From: Paraflavitalea sp. CAU 1676
Lineage (GTDB): Bacteria > Bacteroidota > Bacteroidia > Chitinophagales > Chitinophagaceae
Length of the DNA: 64,000 bases
Direction: 5' to 3'
NCBI RefSeq assembly: GCF_029223285.1
Contig: NZ_JARHUJ010000006.1
Location: 62,001 to 126,000, forward strand
The position numbers were made by a program, and so were the translations under genes. The notes below the pieces were generated by a model. It was not told the origin of the DNA. It ran no database searches and worked only from the letters and a program-made list of their open reading frames with translations. Position 1 is the stretch's first letter. Each line of letters opens with the position of its first letter. Shown piece by piece: positions 40,415-49,681 of this stretch.

Positions 40415-40422
40415 TATCTTTG
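40415..40422 (+). promoter_or_regulatory. -7 promoter box of pheS
   Basis: TATCTTTG is an exact TAnnTTTG match ending 5 bases before the ATG at 40428. Initiation 5 to 7 bases after the box falls on or next to the ATG, so the mRNA is probably leaderless. Confidence 0.6.
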
Positions 40423-40427
40423 CCGCC

Positions 40428-41459
40428 ATGGAACAATTGTTACAACAGATAGCCACCTATAAGCAGGAGATTGAGGGCCTTACACATAATGGGGCCGAGG
40501 CCCTGGAAGCTTATCGTATCAAGTTTCTGGGAACGAAGGGCATCGTGAAGAACCTGTTTACGGAGATGAAGAATGTTGCTCCTGACAAGAAGAAGGAATT
40601 TGGTCTGATCCTGAATGATTTCAAGCAACTGGCGGAAGGCAAATATGAGGCGTGGAAGCTGGAAGTGGAAAGCGGTGTCAGCGCCAGTGGCCCGGCTATC
40701 GATGTAACCCTGCCGGGCGATCCGCTGCCTTTGGGTACCCGCCACCCGATCAACTTGTTCCTGAACCATGTTATCAGTATTTTCCAGCGCCTGGGATTTT
40801 CGGTTGCCGAAGGCCCAGAGATCGAAGACGACTGGCACAACTTTACCGCACTCAACCTTCCTGAGCATCACCCCGCGCGGGATATGCAGGATACCTTTTA
40901 TATTCAGCAAAAGCCCGACTGGCTGCTGCGTACGCATACCAGCAATACCCAGATCAGGGCTATGGAGCAAAATCCTTTGCCCATCCGCATTATCTGTCCC
41001 GGCCGCGTATACCGGAATGAAACGGTGAGCGCCCGCAGCCATTGTTTCTTTCACCAGATCGAGGGCCTGTACATTGACGAAAATGTGTCTTTTGCCGATC
41101 TGAAGCAGACATTGTACTTCTTTGTACAGGAGATGTATGGCAAGGATATCAAGGTGCGTTTCCGCCCCAGCTATTTCCCTTTCACCGAACCCAGTGCCGA
41201 GATGGATATTCAATGCCAGATCTGCGGTGGCGAAGGCTGTGCTGTATGTAAACGTACGGGCTGGCTGGAGATACTTGGTTGCGGCATGGTACACCCGAAA
41301 GTGCTGGAAAATTGTAAGATCGACTCCAATAAATACACCGGTTTCGCTTTCGGTATGGGTATCGAGCGGCCTGCACTGTTGAAGTATGGCATCAATGATA
41401 TCCGCCTGTTCAGCGAGAACGATGTCCGTTTTCTACGACAGTTTACGAGTGCGATTTGA
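40428..41459 (+). CDS. pheS: Phenylalanyl-tRNA synthetase alpha subunit
   Basis: A 343-residue class II synthetase subunit that charges tRNA-Phe together with PheT (not in this window). The N-terminal coiled coil (1-85) contains the tRNA-contact FLGTKGIVKNL. The catalytic core has HPINLFLNHVISIFQRLGF, PARDMQDTFY, LLRTHTSNTQIR, CPGRVYRNE (motif 2) and GFAFGMGIERPALLKYG (motif 3). A zinc-ribbon-like cluster CQICGGEGCAVCKRTGW is inserted near 260, as in many bacterial PheS. The ATG at 40428 fits both family start and the promoter. Confidence 0.98.
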   Translation: MEQLLQQIATYKQEIEGLTHNGAEALEAYRIKFLGTKGIVKNLFTEMKNVAPDKKKEFGLILNDFKQLAEGKYEAWKLEVESGVSASGPAIDVTLPGDPLPLGTRHPINLFLNHVISIFQRLGFSVAEGPEIEDDWHNFTALNLPEHHPARDMQDTFYIQQKPDWLLRTHTSNTQIRAMEQNPLPIRIICPGRVYRNETVSARSHCFFHQIEGLYIDENVSFADLKQTLYFFVQEMYGKDIKVRFRPSYFPFTEPSAEMDIQCQICGGEGCAVCKRTGWLEILGCGMVHPKVLENCKIDSNKYTGFAFGMGIERPALLKYGINDIRLFSENDVRFLRQFTSAI

Positions 41460-41481
41460 CGTTCCTATCCAATAAATCTAC

Positions 41482-42342
41482 ATGACGTTGGCTCATCCTA
41501 TTCAGACTGTGTGCGTTTGTGGTGCCGGGACCATGGGTAGCGGTATCGCCCAGCTGACAGCTCAAAAAGGGTTTCATACGATATTGTATGACGTTAGCCG
41601 TGAGACGACCGACAAGGCCAGGAGTGGCCTGGAGCATTCATTGCTTCAGCTGGTGGAGAAAAAAAAGATCACAGACGAGGAAAAGACAGCTATTCTGGGC
41701 CGGCTGCGGTTTACCAATGATGTCAATGACTGTCTGGCAGATATTGTGATCGAGGCGATCGTAGAAAAAGCGCCGGTCAAAACGGCTCTCTTCAATCAAT
41801 TGGCCGAGATCAACCACAGCGAGGTCATTTTCGCTACCAATACTTCTTCTCTTTCCGTGACAGACATTGCCAGTCAGGTGATGCGCCCCGAGCGGGTAGC
41901 AGGCATGCATTTTTTTAATCCTGCCCCGGTGATGAAGCTGGTGGAAGTGGTAGCTACTCCACATAGCAACGAAGCAACCTTACAATCGATCATGACGCTG
42001 GCGGAGCAACTGGGTAAAACGGCGGTACTGTGTAAGGATGCGCCGGGCTTTATCGTAAACCATGTGGCCCGCCCTTATTACCTGGAGGCATTGAAACTGG
42101 TAGAGATGGGTGTTGCGGATTTCGAGACCATTGACAATATGCTGGAAGCTACGGGTTTTAAAATGGGGCCTTTCCGCTTGATGGACCTGATCGGCAATGA
42201 TATCAATTATGCCGTTAGCTGTTCGGTCTATGACCAATTGGGGCAACCGGCCCGACTGAAGCCTTCGGATATTCAGCGTGAGCGGGTAGAAAGACAGGAA
42301 CTGGGCCGGAAAAGTGGGAAAGGGTATTATAATTACCCCTGA
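41482..42342 (+). CDS. 3-hydroxyacyl-CoA (3-hydroxybutyryl-CoA) dehydrogenase
   Basis: A 286-residue NAD(H)-dependent dehydrogenase. The N-terminal Rossmann fold opens VCVCGAGTMGSGIAQLTAQKG; further motifs are DIVIEAIVEKAPVKTALF, FATNTSSLSVTDIAS, the catalytic His in PERVAGMHFFNPAPVM, and the C-terminal domain with CKDAPGFIVNHVARPY and GPFRLMDLIGNDIN, ending RKSGKGYYNYP. The length matches single-function HBD enzymes of beta-oxidation, butyrate or phenylacetate routes. It follows pheS by 22 bases, probably on the same transcript though functionally unrelated. Confidence 0.94.
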   Translation: MTLAHPIQTVCVCGAGTMGSGIAQLTAQKGFHTILYDVSRETTDKARSGLEHSLLQLVEKKKITDEEKTAILGRLRFTNDVNDCLADIVIEAIVEKAPVKTALFNQLAEINHSEVIFATNTSSLSVTDIASQVMRPERVAGMHFFNPAPVMKLVEVVATPHSNEATLQSIMTLAEQLGKTAVLCKDAPGFIVNHVARPYYLEALKLVEMGVADFETIDNMLEATGFKMGPFRLMDLIGNDINYAVSCSVYDQLGQPARLKPSDIQRERVERQELGRKSGKGYYNYP

Positions 42343-42389
42343 CAGGGCAGGCTTTTAACGACGATCTATATTGTAATTAATTTATCGTT

Positions 42390-43388
42390 TTGATCAAGAA
42401 AGTATTTGTAACAGGCGGGACGGGTTTTCTTGGGGCTTATATCATCCAGGAGTTGGTTGAGCGCGGATTTGCGGTGCGAGGTCTGCGACGGAGCGCCAGG
42501 TTCCCTTTCTTTATACCGGTCAACATCATGGAGCAGGTGGAATGGGTGGAAGGCGATATTCTTGACGTGGTTTCACTGGATGAGGCCATGGAGGGCATAG
42601 ACGCCGTTATTCACGCTGCTGCGAAGGTCTCTTTCGATCCCAAAGAAAAAGAGGAGCTTTTTCATATTAATATAGATGGCACTGCCAATGTGGTGAACAT
42701 GGCCCTGGATAAGGGAGTGACCCGGTTTGTGCATATCAGTTCGGTGGCGGCCCTCGGCCGCACGGCCAATGGCGATCACGTTAACGAAACCAAAAAGTGG
42801 CAGGCCAGCAAACTGAATACACAATATGCCATCAGTAAATACCATGCCGAGCGTGAAGTGTGGCGTGGCATGGGTGAAGGCCTGGATGTGGTGGTGCTCA
42901 ACCCCAGTACGATTTTAGGTTATGGAGACTGGAGCACTTCGAGCTGTGCCATTTTCAAGAACTCTTTCCGGGAGTTTCCGTGGTATACGAATGGCGTAAA
43001 TGGTTTTGTAGATGTAAAGGATGTGGCCCGGGCAGCGGTGTTGCTGATGGAAAGCAATATCAGTACCGAGCGGTTTATCGTAAATGGCGATAACTGGTCG
43101 TTCCAGCAATTACTCAATACGATCGCCGATGGATTCGGCAAGAAAAAACCTACCCGCGAAGCGAGTCCGTTCATGGGAGAAATAGCCTGGCGGATGGAAC
43201 GATTCAAATCTTTGTTCTCAGGAAAGAAACCTTTGCTTACTCAACAGAGTGCCCGGGTGGCGCAAAGTAAAACCTTCTTCGACCACCAGAAATTATTAAA
43301 GGCTTTACCCGGGTTTTCTTTCACCCCCCTGACGCAGAGCATTCAACACGCCTGTCAGCAATACCTGCAGCATCCTCAATCGCTATAA
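42390..43388 (+). CDS. NAD-dependent epimerase/dehydratase family protein (extended SDR)
   Basis: A 332-residue cytosolic oxidoreductase. The Rossmann motif is VFVTGGTGFLGAYI, followed by EGDILDVVSLDEAM, DAVIHAAAKVSFDP, the catalytic Ser in VHISSVAALGR, and Tyr/Lys in YAISKYHAEREVW. The extended C-terminal region (230-332) is substrate-specific. It resembles dihydroflavonol-reductase-like or cinnamoyl-type reductases of Bacteroidota; the substrate is unknown. The start is TTG at 42390, directly before the first beta strand, and no ATG is available nearby. It may share a transcript with the preceding dehydrogenase (47-base gap). Confidence 0.9.
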   Translation: MIKKVFVTGGTGFLGAYIIQELVERGFAVRGLRRSARFPFFIPVNIMEQVEWVEGDILDVVSLDEAMEGIDAVIHAAAKVSFDPKEKEELFHINIDGTANVVNMALDKGVTRFVHISSVAALGRTANGDHVNETKKWQASKLNTQYAISKYHAEREVWRGMGEGLDVVVLNPSTILGYGDWSTSSCAIFKNSFREFPWYTNGVNGFVDVKDVARAAVLLMESNISTERFIVNGDNWSFQQLLNTIADGFGKKKPTREASPFMGEIAWRMERFKSLFSGKKPLLTQQSARVAQSKTFFDHQKLLKALPGFSFTPLTQSIQHACQQYLQHPQSL

Positions 43389-43488
43389 CTGGCAAAGTAG
43401 TTGCATCCTTTACTTCCAACTGAGTGATTTTTATGCTATTTTAGGTTGCCCGGGCCTGTGCGCAGGTTCCATTTTTAATAGTATCCAT

Positions 43489-44571
43489 ATGAGAAAGTCC
43501 ATTGCCGTTCTTCTTTTAACGTTTGTTTGTATGCTGTCTTTGGCCCAGCAAAAGGAATTTTCCGTGCTGGGCAAGGTGATCGATTCTGCTACCCGGCAGC
43601 CTTTGTTGGGCGCATCTGCCTTTTGCCAGAATACGACTCATGGTACCATTACCAATAATGAGGGCTTATTTTTCCTGCGGCTTCCCGGCGGCGGTTACGA
43701 CCTTGTAATCTCTTACACAGGTTATGCCAAGTATGTTACCCGCATCAGCAGTAATCAGGTGCTGGCCGACACCCTGGTGATCGAACTTGTGAAAGAAGAA
43801 AAAACGATGACCGAGGTAGCTGTCGTAGCCAGCAATGAAGTAGCAGATGGTTTGACAAAGTATGGTTCGTTCTTTACCGACCACTTTATAGGAACAACGC
43901 CCAATGCCAGCCAGTGTGTGTTGCAGAATCCGGAAGCCCTGCGTTTTTTTTATACGAAAAAGCGCAACCGGTTAAAAGTGACTGCGAAGGAAGACCTGAT
44001 CGTTAAGAACTATGCATTGGGTTATACGATCCGATATCAGCTCGACTCCTTTAGTTACGATTACAACACCAATATCAGCCAGTTTACCGGGTATCCCTTC
44101 TTTCAGGAGATGGACAGTACAGATGCTGTAGCTGAAAAGTGGATTAAGAGCCGTGCTAAAACCTACCTTGGATCGAGGCTTCATTTTATGCGGTCTATGT
44201 TTGACAGTTCGGCCAGTGAGGAGGGGTTTATTGTTGAAAAGCTGGATGATGATCCGAAAAGTGTGAAGGGAACGATCATTAAAGACCTTTATGACAGTAC
44301 GGTTTATATTGCGGACAGCAATGATGTAACCATCAATTGGGCGGGCAGGTACAGAGTGAGCTATAAAACCGTGTACCCCGACAAACGATTTCTCGAAGAG
44401 CTCAAGTTGCCTGCCAATACGCGTATGCAGGTGACCCTGGTGGCAGTAACCGATGGCTTTGTGATCGAGGAGAACGGCTACTTCTATGAACAATACGATG
44501 TGATCAATACGGGCTACTGGGCCTGGAAAAAGCTGGCCGAGTTACTGCCCTACAATTACGAGTATGAGTAA
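43489..44571 (+). CDS. Secreted carboxypeptidase-regulatory-like domain protein
   Basis: A 360-residue exported protein with signal peptide (1-20, LLLTFVCMLSLAQQ) and an N-terminal CarboxypepD_reg-like Ig domain (about 24-105; FSVLGKVIDSATRQPLLGAS, then GTITNNEGLFFLRLPGGGYDLVISYTG shown here only in part as the family strand pattern). The remaining 250 residues match no family I know; they contain TKYGSFFTDHFIGTTPNA and aromatic strands, and no TonB-plug. It lies directly upstream of the LytS-type sensor in the same direction and may be part of the same envelope response. It is too short to be a SusC. Confidence 0.82.
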   Translation: MRKSIAVLLLTFVCMLSLAQQKEFSVLGKVIDSATRQPLLGASAFCQNTTHGTITNNEGLFFLRLPGGGYDLVISYTGYAKYVTRISSNQVLADTLVIELVKEEKTMTEVAVVASNEVADGLTKYGSFFTDHFIGTTPNASQCVLQNPEALRFFYTKKRNRLKVTAKEDLIVKNYALGYTIRYQLDSFSYDYNTNISQFTGYPFFQEMDSTDAVAEKWIKSRAKTYLGSRLHFMRSMFDSSASEEGFIVEKLDDDPKSVKGTIIKDLYDSTVYIADSNDVTINWAGRYRVSYKTVYPDKRFLEELKLPANTRMQVTLVAVTDGFVIEENGYFYEQYDVINTGYWAWKKLAELLPYNYEYE

Positions 44572-44674
44572 TTCTGTGCAACATATTAGTAAATTCTTAA
44601 GAATCCGCGACGTGTGGTTATGCGTTTTTTAGTTATCTTGGGCGTGTCATAACAGACCAAAATACTGAGCTTTA

Positions 44675-47635
44675 ATGCCCGCTGCTGAACGCAAACCTGA
44701 TCCGCATTGTACATTGAGATTGCCCGCTATTAAGGTGGCAACCAGGTACAGAATATCTATCGGGCATCAAGTTCTCCTCCTCTTCTTTATATCGCTGCCT
44801 TTCCGCTCTCTTTCGCAGGAATACAATTATGTGCATTATGATACGCGCGATGGTCTTGCGGGATCTACTGTATATGATATGTGCCAGGATAAGGATGGAT
44901 TTATCTGGTTTGCTACGGAAGCCGGTCTGAGCCGGTTTGATGGTACGCGATTCAAGAACTTCACCACTGCAGATGGGCTGCCCGAGGTGGAGATCATCAA
45001 ATTGTATGCTGATCATAAAGGGCGTGTATGGATTGCTCCTTTCAAGAATACGGTTTGTTACTATTATCAAGGAAAAATACATACGGCGGAAAACGATAGT
45101 TTACTACGGTTGGTGAAAATGAATGCTATTGCGCATGGTATTACGGGCGACGCAGACGGGAATATTTATTTTACGGGCAGCCAGTTTGGCTATATCCTGC
45201 AGACTCAGCCTGGCAGGGAAAAATTCTTTGACTTAAGTCAGTACAATAGGCACTTTAAATCTGGGATGAAGAATTTTGGCGATGGGAAAGGACTCCTTCT
45301 TAATAGCAATGACTCTAACTTCTTATTGAAGGACGGAACTCTTCAATATTTTATGGGTTCCCCAAATAAGAGAAAGGAGATCACCACCTATCTTACTCAA
45401 GACAAATCTTATTACAAAATCCCGTTTACAGAAACCGAGTATAACTCGCATCTCGAACGGATTGACAGTAATAAAGCATTTATGATGGTTTTGCTGGGTA
45501 CCAATGATGGTGCCTTAATGATCGACACCGTTTCTCATTTGAAATTCACCGAAAAGTTTCTACCAGGCAAAAGGGTCAATATTCCACTTATTGATTTTGA
45601 GAAAAACATATGGTTTGGTACAGCAGGAGAAGGAGCTTACAAACTGGTTTCGAGAAACTTTAAAACGTACGCTTTCTCCAACAGTAAAACAGCTGAAATC
45701 TTTACCATTGAAAAACAGGGAAACAAAGTGCTGGCCGGGTCGGGTAATAACAAGTTGTATGAAGTTGAAGGAGCGAACATAAAGCCCTTTAATTTTTCAG
45801 CGTTACTCCAACATGCGGCCCGGGCAGATTCAGGTAACAGGTTACTGGCGATAAAAAAAACAAAAAAAGGAAATATCATCTTGTTGTTCGACCTGTTTAC
45901 GATCAGGCGATCGCCTGCCGGCGACCGCGTAAACTATTTGTTTTCGGCCAAGAGTGTTGCAGAGGGCCCGGGCGATACCTTATTGATAGGTACGGGATCA
46001 AACGTTGTGCGGGTACGGGAAAGCGACCTGCAAATATTGGATACCATTTGGCAACGACGGTCTACTCTGGTGGCCTACTACGATGGACTTAACTACGTGG
46101 GAAATGTTGACGGGTTGTACACCGTTTCGAAAAACAAGTCTATCAATTACCTGGGCGACCGGTATCCGGCGTTGCGATACCGCATTGCAGCTTTTGCCCA
46201 ACCTGCTGATGGCAGTTTGTGGGTTGCTACTTATGGCGGCGGCTTGTTGGGTTTCAAAGGAGGCCGGCTCATTTCGCACCTTACGGTAAAGCAAGGCTTA
46301 TTAAGTGATATATGCCGTACGTTGTTTGCGCAGGATGAGTTTTTATGGTTAGGCACCGATAAAGGCATGAGCAAGATCAACCTCCGGCAGCCAGGCATTC
46401 GATTGCGCCATTATACCGTTGCAGACGGGTTGCCTTCGAATATGATCAATGCAATTTATGTGGACGGTAGTGAAGTTCATATAGGGTCGCCAGCCGGACT
46501 GACCACATTTGACGAAAGCCAGGTTACCAACTTTTCCCGTTCGGAACTTCGCTTGCTGGATGTTTCCTTTTCCGGAAAATCGATGCCATTGCAGCCATCT
46601 TATGAACTCGATCATAATGACAATAATTTAAGGGTAGAGTTTGCTGGTATCTCTTATAAATCAGGAGGTGATATGATGTACCGCTACCGGCTAAGTGGCC
46701 TTCGGGATGTATGGGATTCTACCCGACAAAATATCCTGGAGTATCCTTCATTACCTCCCGGTGATTATAAGCTGGAACTGATTGCGGTCAACAAATTTGG
46801 GATAGTCAGCCAGCCTATTGTTCTTTCCTTTTTGGTCAAGGCTGCTTTTTGGCAAACCTGGTGGTTCATATTCCTGATGGTGGGGCTTACCATCGGATTA
46901 ACGACGGCGTTGGTGGCCTGGCGTTTCAACCTGGTGCGCCGGCGGGAGAAAGAAAAGGCGAGTTTACAGGAAAGGGTACATAAGCTGGAGCAGTTGGCCC
47001 TGTTATCGCAAATGAACCCACATTTCATCTTCAACTGCCTGAACTCCATTCAGAATTTCATTATCAAGAACGAACTGGAAACCACCAACCAATACCTTAC
47101 CGAACTCGCACACCTCATCAGACAAACGATGGATTGTGCGGAGAAAGGATCTATTTCCATCCGCCAGGAGATCAAATACCTGACCCGTTATATTGAGCTG
47201 GAAAGAATGCGGTTTGGCAAATCTTTCGATTATTCTATTACCTGCGATGAGCAGGTGGATAAGGATTCGCTGCTGCTGCCGAGCATGATCCTCCAACCCT
47301 ACGTGGAAAACAGCATACGGCATGGTATAAGACACAAAAAGGAGGGCCGTGGGATGATCGGCATAAAATTTAAGCAGTATGGCGCCCGACTTTTATGTAT
47401 TGTGGACGATAATGGCATCGGTAGGGAGAGTGCCCGCCGACTCCGATCGCAGATCCATGTGGAGTACCAATCGAAAGGTATGACGCTGGCCGCAGAGCGG
47501 ATCCAGGCTTTGAACCGTCAATATGGCGAAAAGGTCACCATCGATATTATTGACAAGGTGGATGAGCAGGGTAATCCGACAGGAACCAGGATAGAGATCA
47601 ATTTTCCTTATCAAATGCTTTCTAAACTCAGTTAA
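44675..47635 (+). CDS. LytS-type sensor histidine kinase with two-component-regulator propeller
   Basis: A 986-residue membrane sensor. N-terminal signal/anchor (about 28-47), periplasmic beta-propeller (about 50-640) built from Reg_prop blades such as MCQDKDGFIWFATEAGLSRF and FAQDEFLWLGTDKGMSKI, a Y_Y_Y domain (about 640-705; MYRYRLSGLRDVWDST, YPSLPPGDYKLELIAVN), a membrane helix (about 728-748), a coiled coil, and a His_kinase domain: phospho-acceptor His near 782 in LSQMNPHFIFNCLNSIQN, then QPYVENSIRHGI and DDNGIGRE as ATP-binding boxes. The partner is the LytTR regulator 5 bases downstream. The propeller suggests sensing of an extracellular polymer or sugar. The signal is unknown. Confidence 0.94.
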   Translation: MPAAERKPDPHCTLRLPAIKVATRYRISIGHQVLLLFFISLPFRSLSQEYNYVHYDTRDGLAGSTVYDMCQDKDGFIWFATEAGLSRFDGTRFKNFTTADGLPEVEIIKLYADHKGRVWIAPFKNTVCYYYQGKIHTAENDSLLRLVKMNAIAHGITGDADGNIYFTGSQFGYILQTQPGREKFFDLSQYNRHFKSGMKNFGDGKGLLLNSNDSNFLLKDGTLQYFMGSPNKRKEITTYLTQDKSYYKIPFTETEYNSHLERIDSNKAFMMVLLGTNDGALMIDTVSHLKFTEKFLPGKRVNIPLIDFEKNIWFGTAGEGAYKLVSRNFKTYAFSNSKTAEIFTIEKQGNKVLAGSGNNKLYEVEGANIKPFNFSALLQHAARADSGNRLLAIKKTKKGNIILLFDLFTIRRSPAGDRVNYLFSAKSVAEGPGDTLLIGTGSNVVRVRESDLQILDTIWQRRSTLVAYYDGLNYVGNVDGLYTVSKNKSINYLGDRYPALRYRIAAFAQPADGSLWVATYGGGLLGFKGGRLISHLTVKQGLLSDICRTLFAQDEFLWLGTDKGMSKINLRQPGIRLRHYTVADGLPSNMINAIYVDGSEVHIGSPAGLTTFDESQVTNFSRSELRLLDVSFSGKSMPLQPSYELDHNDNNLRVEFAGISYKSGGDMMYRYRLSGLRDVWDSTRQNILEYPSLPPGDYKLELIAVNKFGIVSQPIVLSFLVKAAFWQTWWFIFLMVGLTIGLTTALVAWRFNLVRRREKEKASLQERVHKLEQLALLSQMNPHFIFNCLNSIQNFIIKNELETTNQYLTELAHLIRQTMDCAEKGSISIRQEIKYLTRYIELERMRFGKSFDYSITCDEQVDKDSLLLPSMILQPYVENSIRHGIRHKKEGRGMIGIKFKQYGARLLCIVDDNGIGRESARRLRSQIHVEYQSKGMTLAAERIQALNRQYGEKVTIDIIDKVDEQGNPTGTRIEINFPYQMLSKLS

Positions 47636-47640
47636 TTACT

Positions 47641-48387
47641 ATGATCAGGACTGTTCTTATCGACGATGAGCCCAACAATATCGACACGTTACAGCATTTG
47701 CTGGACCGTTATTGTCCCCAGGTGCAAGTGGTTGGCCGGGCAGAAAGCGCCCAATCGGGCGTGGCGGTCATCCAATCGACACAACCCGACCTGGTATTTC
47801 TGGATATAGAAATGCCCTACGGGAATGCCTTTGACCTGCTCAACAGCCTCAACCCGATCCAGTTCGATGTCATCTTCGTTACGGCGTTCGACAACTATGC
47901 CATCAACGCCATCAGATACTCGGCCCTCGACTATTTATTAAAGCCTGTCAATATCAAAGAATTGCAGCTAGCGGTGCAAAAAGCCGCCGACCAGCTGTTG
48001 CAAAAGAATATGCATAAGCGGATCGACACTTTATTTTATAATCTGTCGACCCCCAAGAGTGCTTATCAACGGCTGGCACTCCCCACCCTTGACGGGTTGG
48101 TATTTGTGAACACAGAAGATGTTATCCGGATGGAGGCCAAGAGCAACTATACCGTTATCTATTTCAAGAATGGGTCGACCGTTACAGTGTCAAAGACCCT
48201 GAAGGAGTTTGAGGACATCCTTAGTGCAGACCAGTTCTCCAGGATCCACCATTCGCATATAATCAATCACCACTTTGTGAAAAAGTATCACCGGGGGCGG
48301 GGAGGCTATATCGAAATGGAAGATGGCACATCCATCGAGGTATCAATCCGTAAGCGGGATGAGTTCCTATCCAAGTTCGGTACTTAA
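47641..48387 (+). CDS. LytTR-family response regulator
   Basis: A 248-residue regulator. The receiver domain (1-120) has the acidic pair DDEP, phospho-acceptor D55 in LVFLDIEMPYG, VFVTAFDNYAINA and the Lys in YLLKPVN. The LytTR DNA-binding domain (about 145-248) shows VFVNTEDVIRMEAKSNYTVIYF, V(S)KTLKEFEDIL, FSRIHHSHIINHHFVKKY and EVSIRKRDEFL. It is phosphorylated by the upstream LytS-type kinase. It converges with lpxD at a gap of only 12 bases. Confidence 0.96.
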   Translation: MIRTVLIDDEPNNIDTLQHLLDRYCPQVQVVGRAESAQSGVAVIQSTQPDLVFLDIEMPYGNAFDLLNSLNPIQFDVIFVTAFDNYAINAIRYSALDYLLKPVNIKELQLAVQKAADQLLQKNMHKRIDTLFYNLSTPKSAYQRLALPTLDGLVFVNTEDVIRMEAKSNYTVIYFKNGSTVTVSKTLKEFEDILSADQFSRIHHSHIINHHFVKKYHRGRGGYIEMEDGTSIEVSIRKRDEFLSKFGT

Positions 48388-48399
48388 TAAGTGGTTACC

Positions 48400-49347
48400 T
48401 TATTTCAGGTTTTTGATCTTCTCCCATATTTCTGGAATGCGTTTGATCCATACAAATTCTCTTTTTTTCAGCGATGCATCTTCTGCCGGGGAACCGAAAT
48501 ACATTTTGCCGCCCTGCAGTGATGCCGGAACACCGCTTTGTGCGAATACAACAGCGTTGGCTCCGATCGTAAGGGTTTTGGATACACCTACCTGGCCCCA
48601 CAGTATAACTCCGTCTTCGATGGTAGTGGCGCCTGCAATACCTACCTGACCAGCAAACAGGCAATTTTTGCCCACCACAGTATCGTGGCCTATGTGTATG
48701 AGGTTGTCCATTTTGGTACCTCGGCCTATGCGTGTGTCGTGACTAACGCCCCGGTCGATGGTACAGCCAGCTCCTATTTCAACGTCGTCCTCGATAACTA
48801 CCCGTCCACCACTTTCCATGCGCTTGTACCAAACCTCCCTGTCTTTTTTGGTATTATAGTAAAAGGCGTCGGAACCGATGACAGTGCCTGCCTGTATAAC
48901 GACATTATCACCGATAACACAATGGTCCATAATGGTGACATTGGGGAAGATGCGGCAGTTCTTACCTATGGTAACATGGTGACCGATAAAAGCGTTGGGA
49001 GCGATATAGGTTCCTTCACCAACCGTTGACTTATCACTGATCAATCCTGTGGCCGGCTGAAAGGGGCGGAAATGGCGTACAATGGTTTGATAAGCTTCGA
49101 ACGGCTGGTCAACGATCAACAATGCTTTGCCATCCGGAAAACTGGTTTCCTTATTGATAATTATAAAGGTGGCTGCCGACTGAATACACTTATCATAATA
49201 CTTGGGATGGTCAACGAATACCAGATCACCCTCCTCTACCTTATGAATTTCATTGATGCCTGTAACCAACCCGTTTACATTACCTACCAGTTGGGCGTTG
49301 ATCAATTGTGCTATCTCTTTTACTGCTATCGGTGCCGGAAACTTCAT
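48400..49347 (-). CDS. lpxD: UDP-3-O-acylglucosamine N-acyltransferase
   Basis: A 315-residue left-handed beta-helix acyltransferase of lipid A synthesis, adding the N-linked hydroxyacyl chain from acyl carrier protein. The N-terminal uridine-binding domain (1-100) precedes hexapeptide repeats (about 105-275; IAPNAFIGHHVTIGKNCRIF, VTIMDHCVIGDNVVIQAGTV), GSDAFYYN, GCTIDRG and the catalytic His region NLIHIGHDTVVGKN with H221 the likely base. At 315 residues it is slightly short for LpxD (330-345). The start at 49347 is supported by a TACCTTTG box 16 bases upstream. No other lipid A genes are adjacent, so it may be a secondary paralogue. Confidence 0.9.
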   Translation of the reverse strand: MKFPAPIAVKEIAQLINAQLVGNVNGLVTGINEIHKVEEGDLVFVDHPKYYDKCIQSAATFIIINKETSFPDGKALLIVDQPFEAYQTIVRHFRPFQPATGLISDKSTVGEGTYIAPNAFIGHHVTIGKNCRIFPNVTIMDHCVIGDNVVIQAGTVIGSDAFYYNTKKDREVWYKRMESGGRVVIEDDVEIGAGCTIDRGVSHDTRIGRGTKMDNLIHIGHDTVVGKNCLFAGQVGIAGATTIEDGVILWGQVGVSKTLTIGANAVVFAQSGVPASLQGGKMYFGSPAEDASLKKREFVWIKRIPEIWEKIKNLK

Positions 49348-49362
49348 AGTTGCTGATTTGCG

Positions 49363-49370
49363 CAAAGGTA
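49363..49370 (-). promoter_or_regulatory. -7 promoter box of lpxD
   Basis: The minus strand reads TACCTTTG, an exact TAnnTTTG match ending 15 bases before the lpxD ATG, so the leader is about 10 nt. Confidence 0.55.
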
Positions 49371-49591
49371 GTATCGAATCCATGAAGTATAACAGGCTTG
49401 TTGAAACCTGCTTATACCAATGGTTTCATTGAGGTCGTTTGCAGCGTATGATGTTATCCATTCCAGCCAAAGGGAATCGATGGCCTATAAATTCGTTAAC
49501 ATACCAGGGAGCGGGGGAGGAAATCCACAGCATTAAAAAAAATGTGTATAAAATTTATGGTAAAATTTTTCCGTATAGAAGAAATTATTTT

Positions 49592-49680
49592 TAATATTGT
49601 GTAGGGAAATTTATTTCCCGGTACTTACTAACCCATCCACATAATAAATCTCCCGGCTCACCGGGAGATTTTTCTTTTAG
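49592..49680 (+). ncRNA. Candidate small RNA (or attenuated leader) upstream of the pseudouridine synthase gene
   Basis: A compact unit in an A+T-rich, gene-free gap (49371-49681): a near-consensus -7 box TAATATTG (49592-49599), a 5' hairpin GGGAAA-TTTA-TTTCCC starting where transcription would begin (49604-49619), an unpaired linker, and a perfect 10-bp terminator stem AATCTCCCGG-CTCA-CCGGGAGATT (49647-49670) followed by TTTCTTTT. The RNA would be about 75 nt. The terminator ends just before the ATG at 49682, so read-through would produce the rluE-like mRNA with almost no extra leader. No named family is recognised. Confidence 0.5.
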
Positions 49681-49681
49681 T

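Noticed and set aside
49371-49591. A further gene in the lpxD-rluE gap
   Set aside because: No frame with a plausible start or motif; the stretch is A+T-rich and non-coding.
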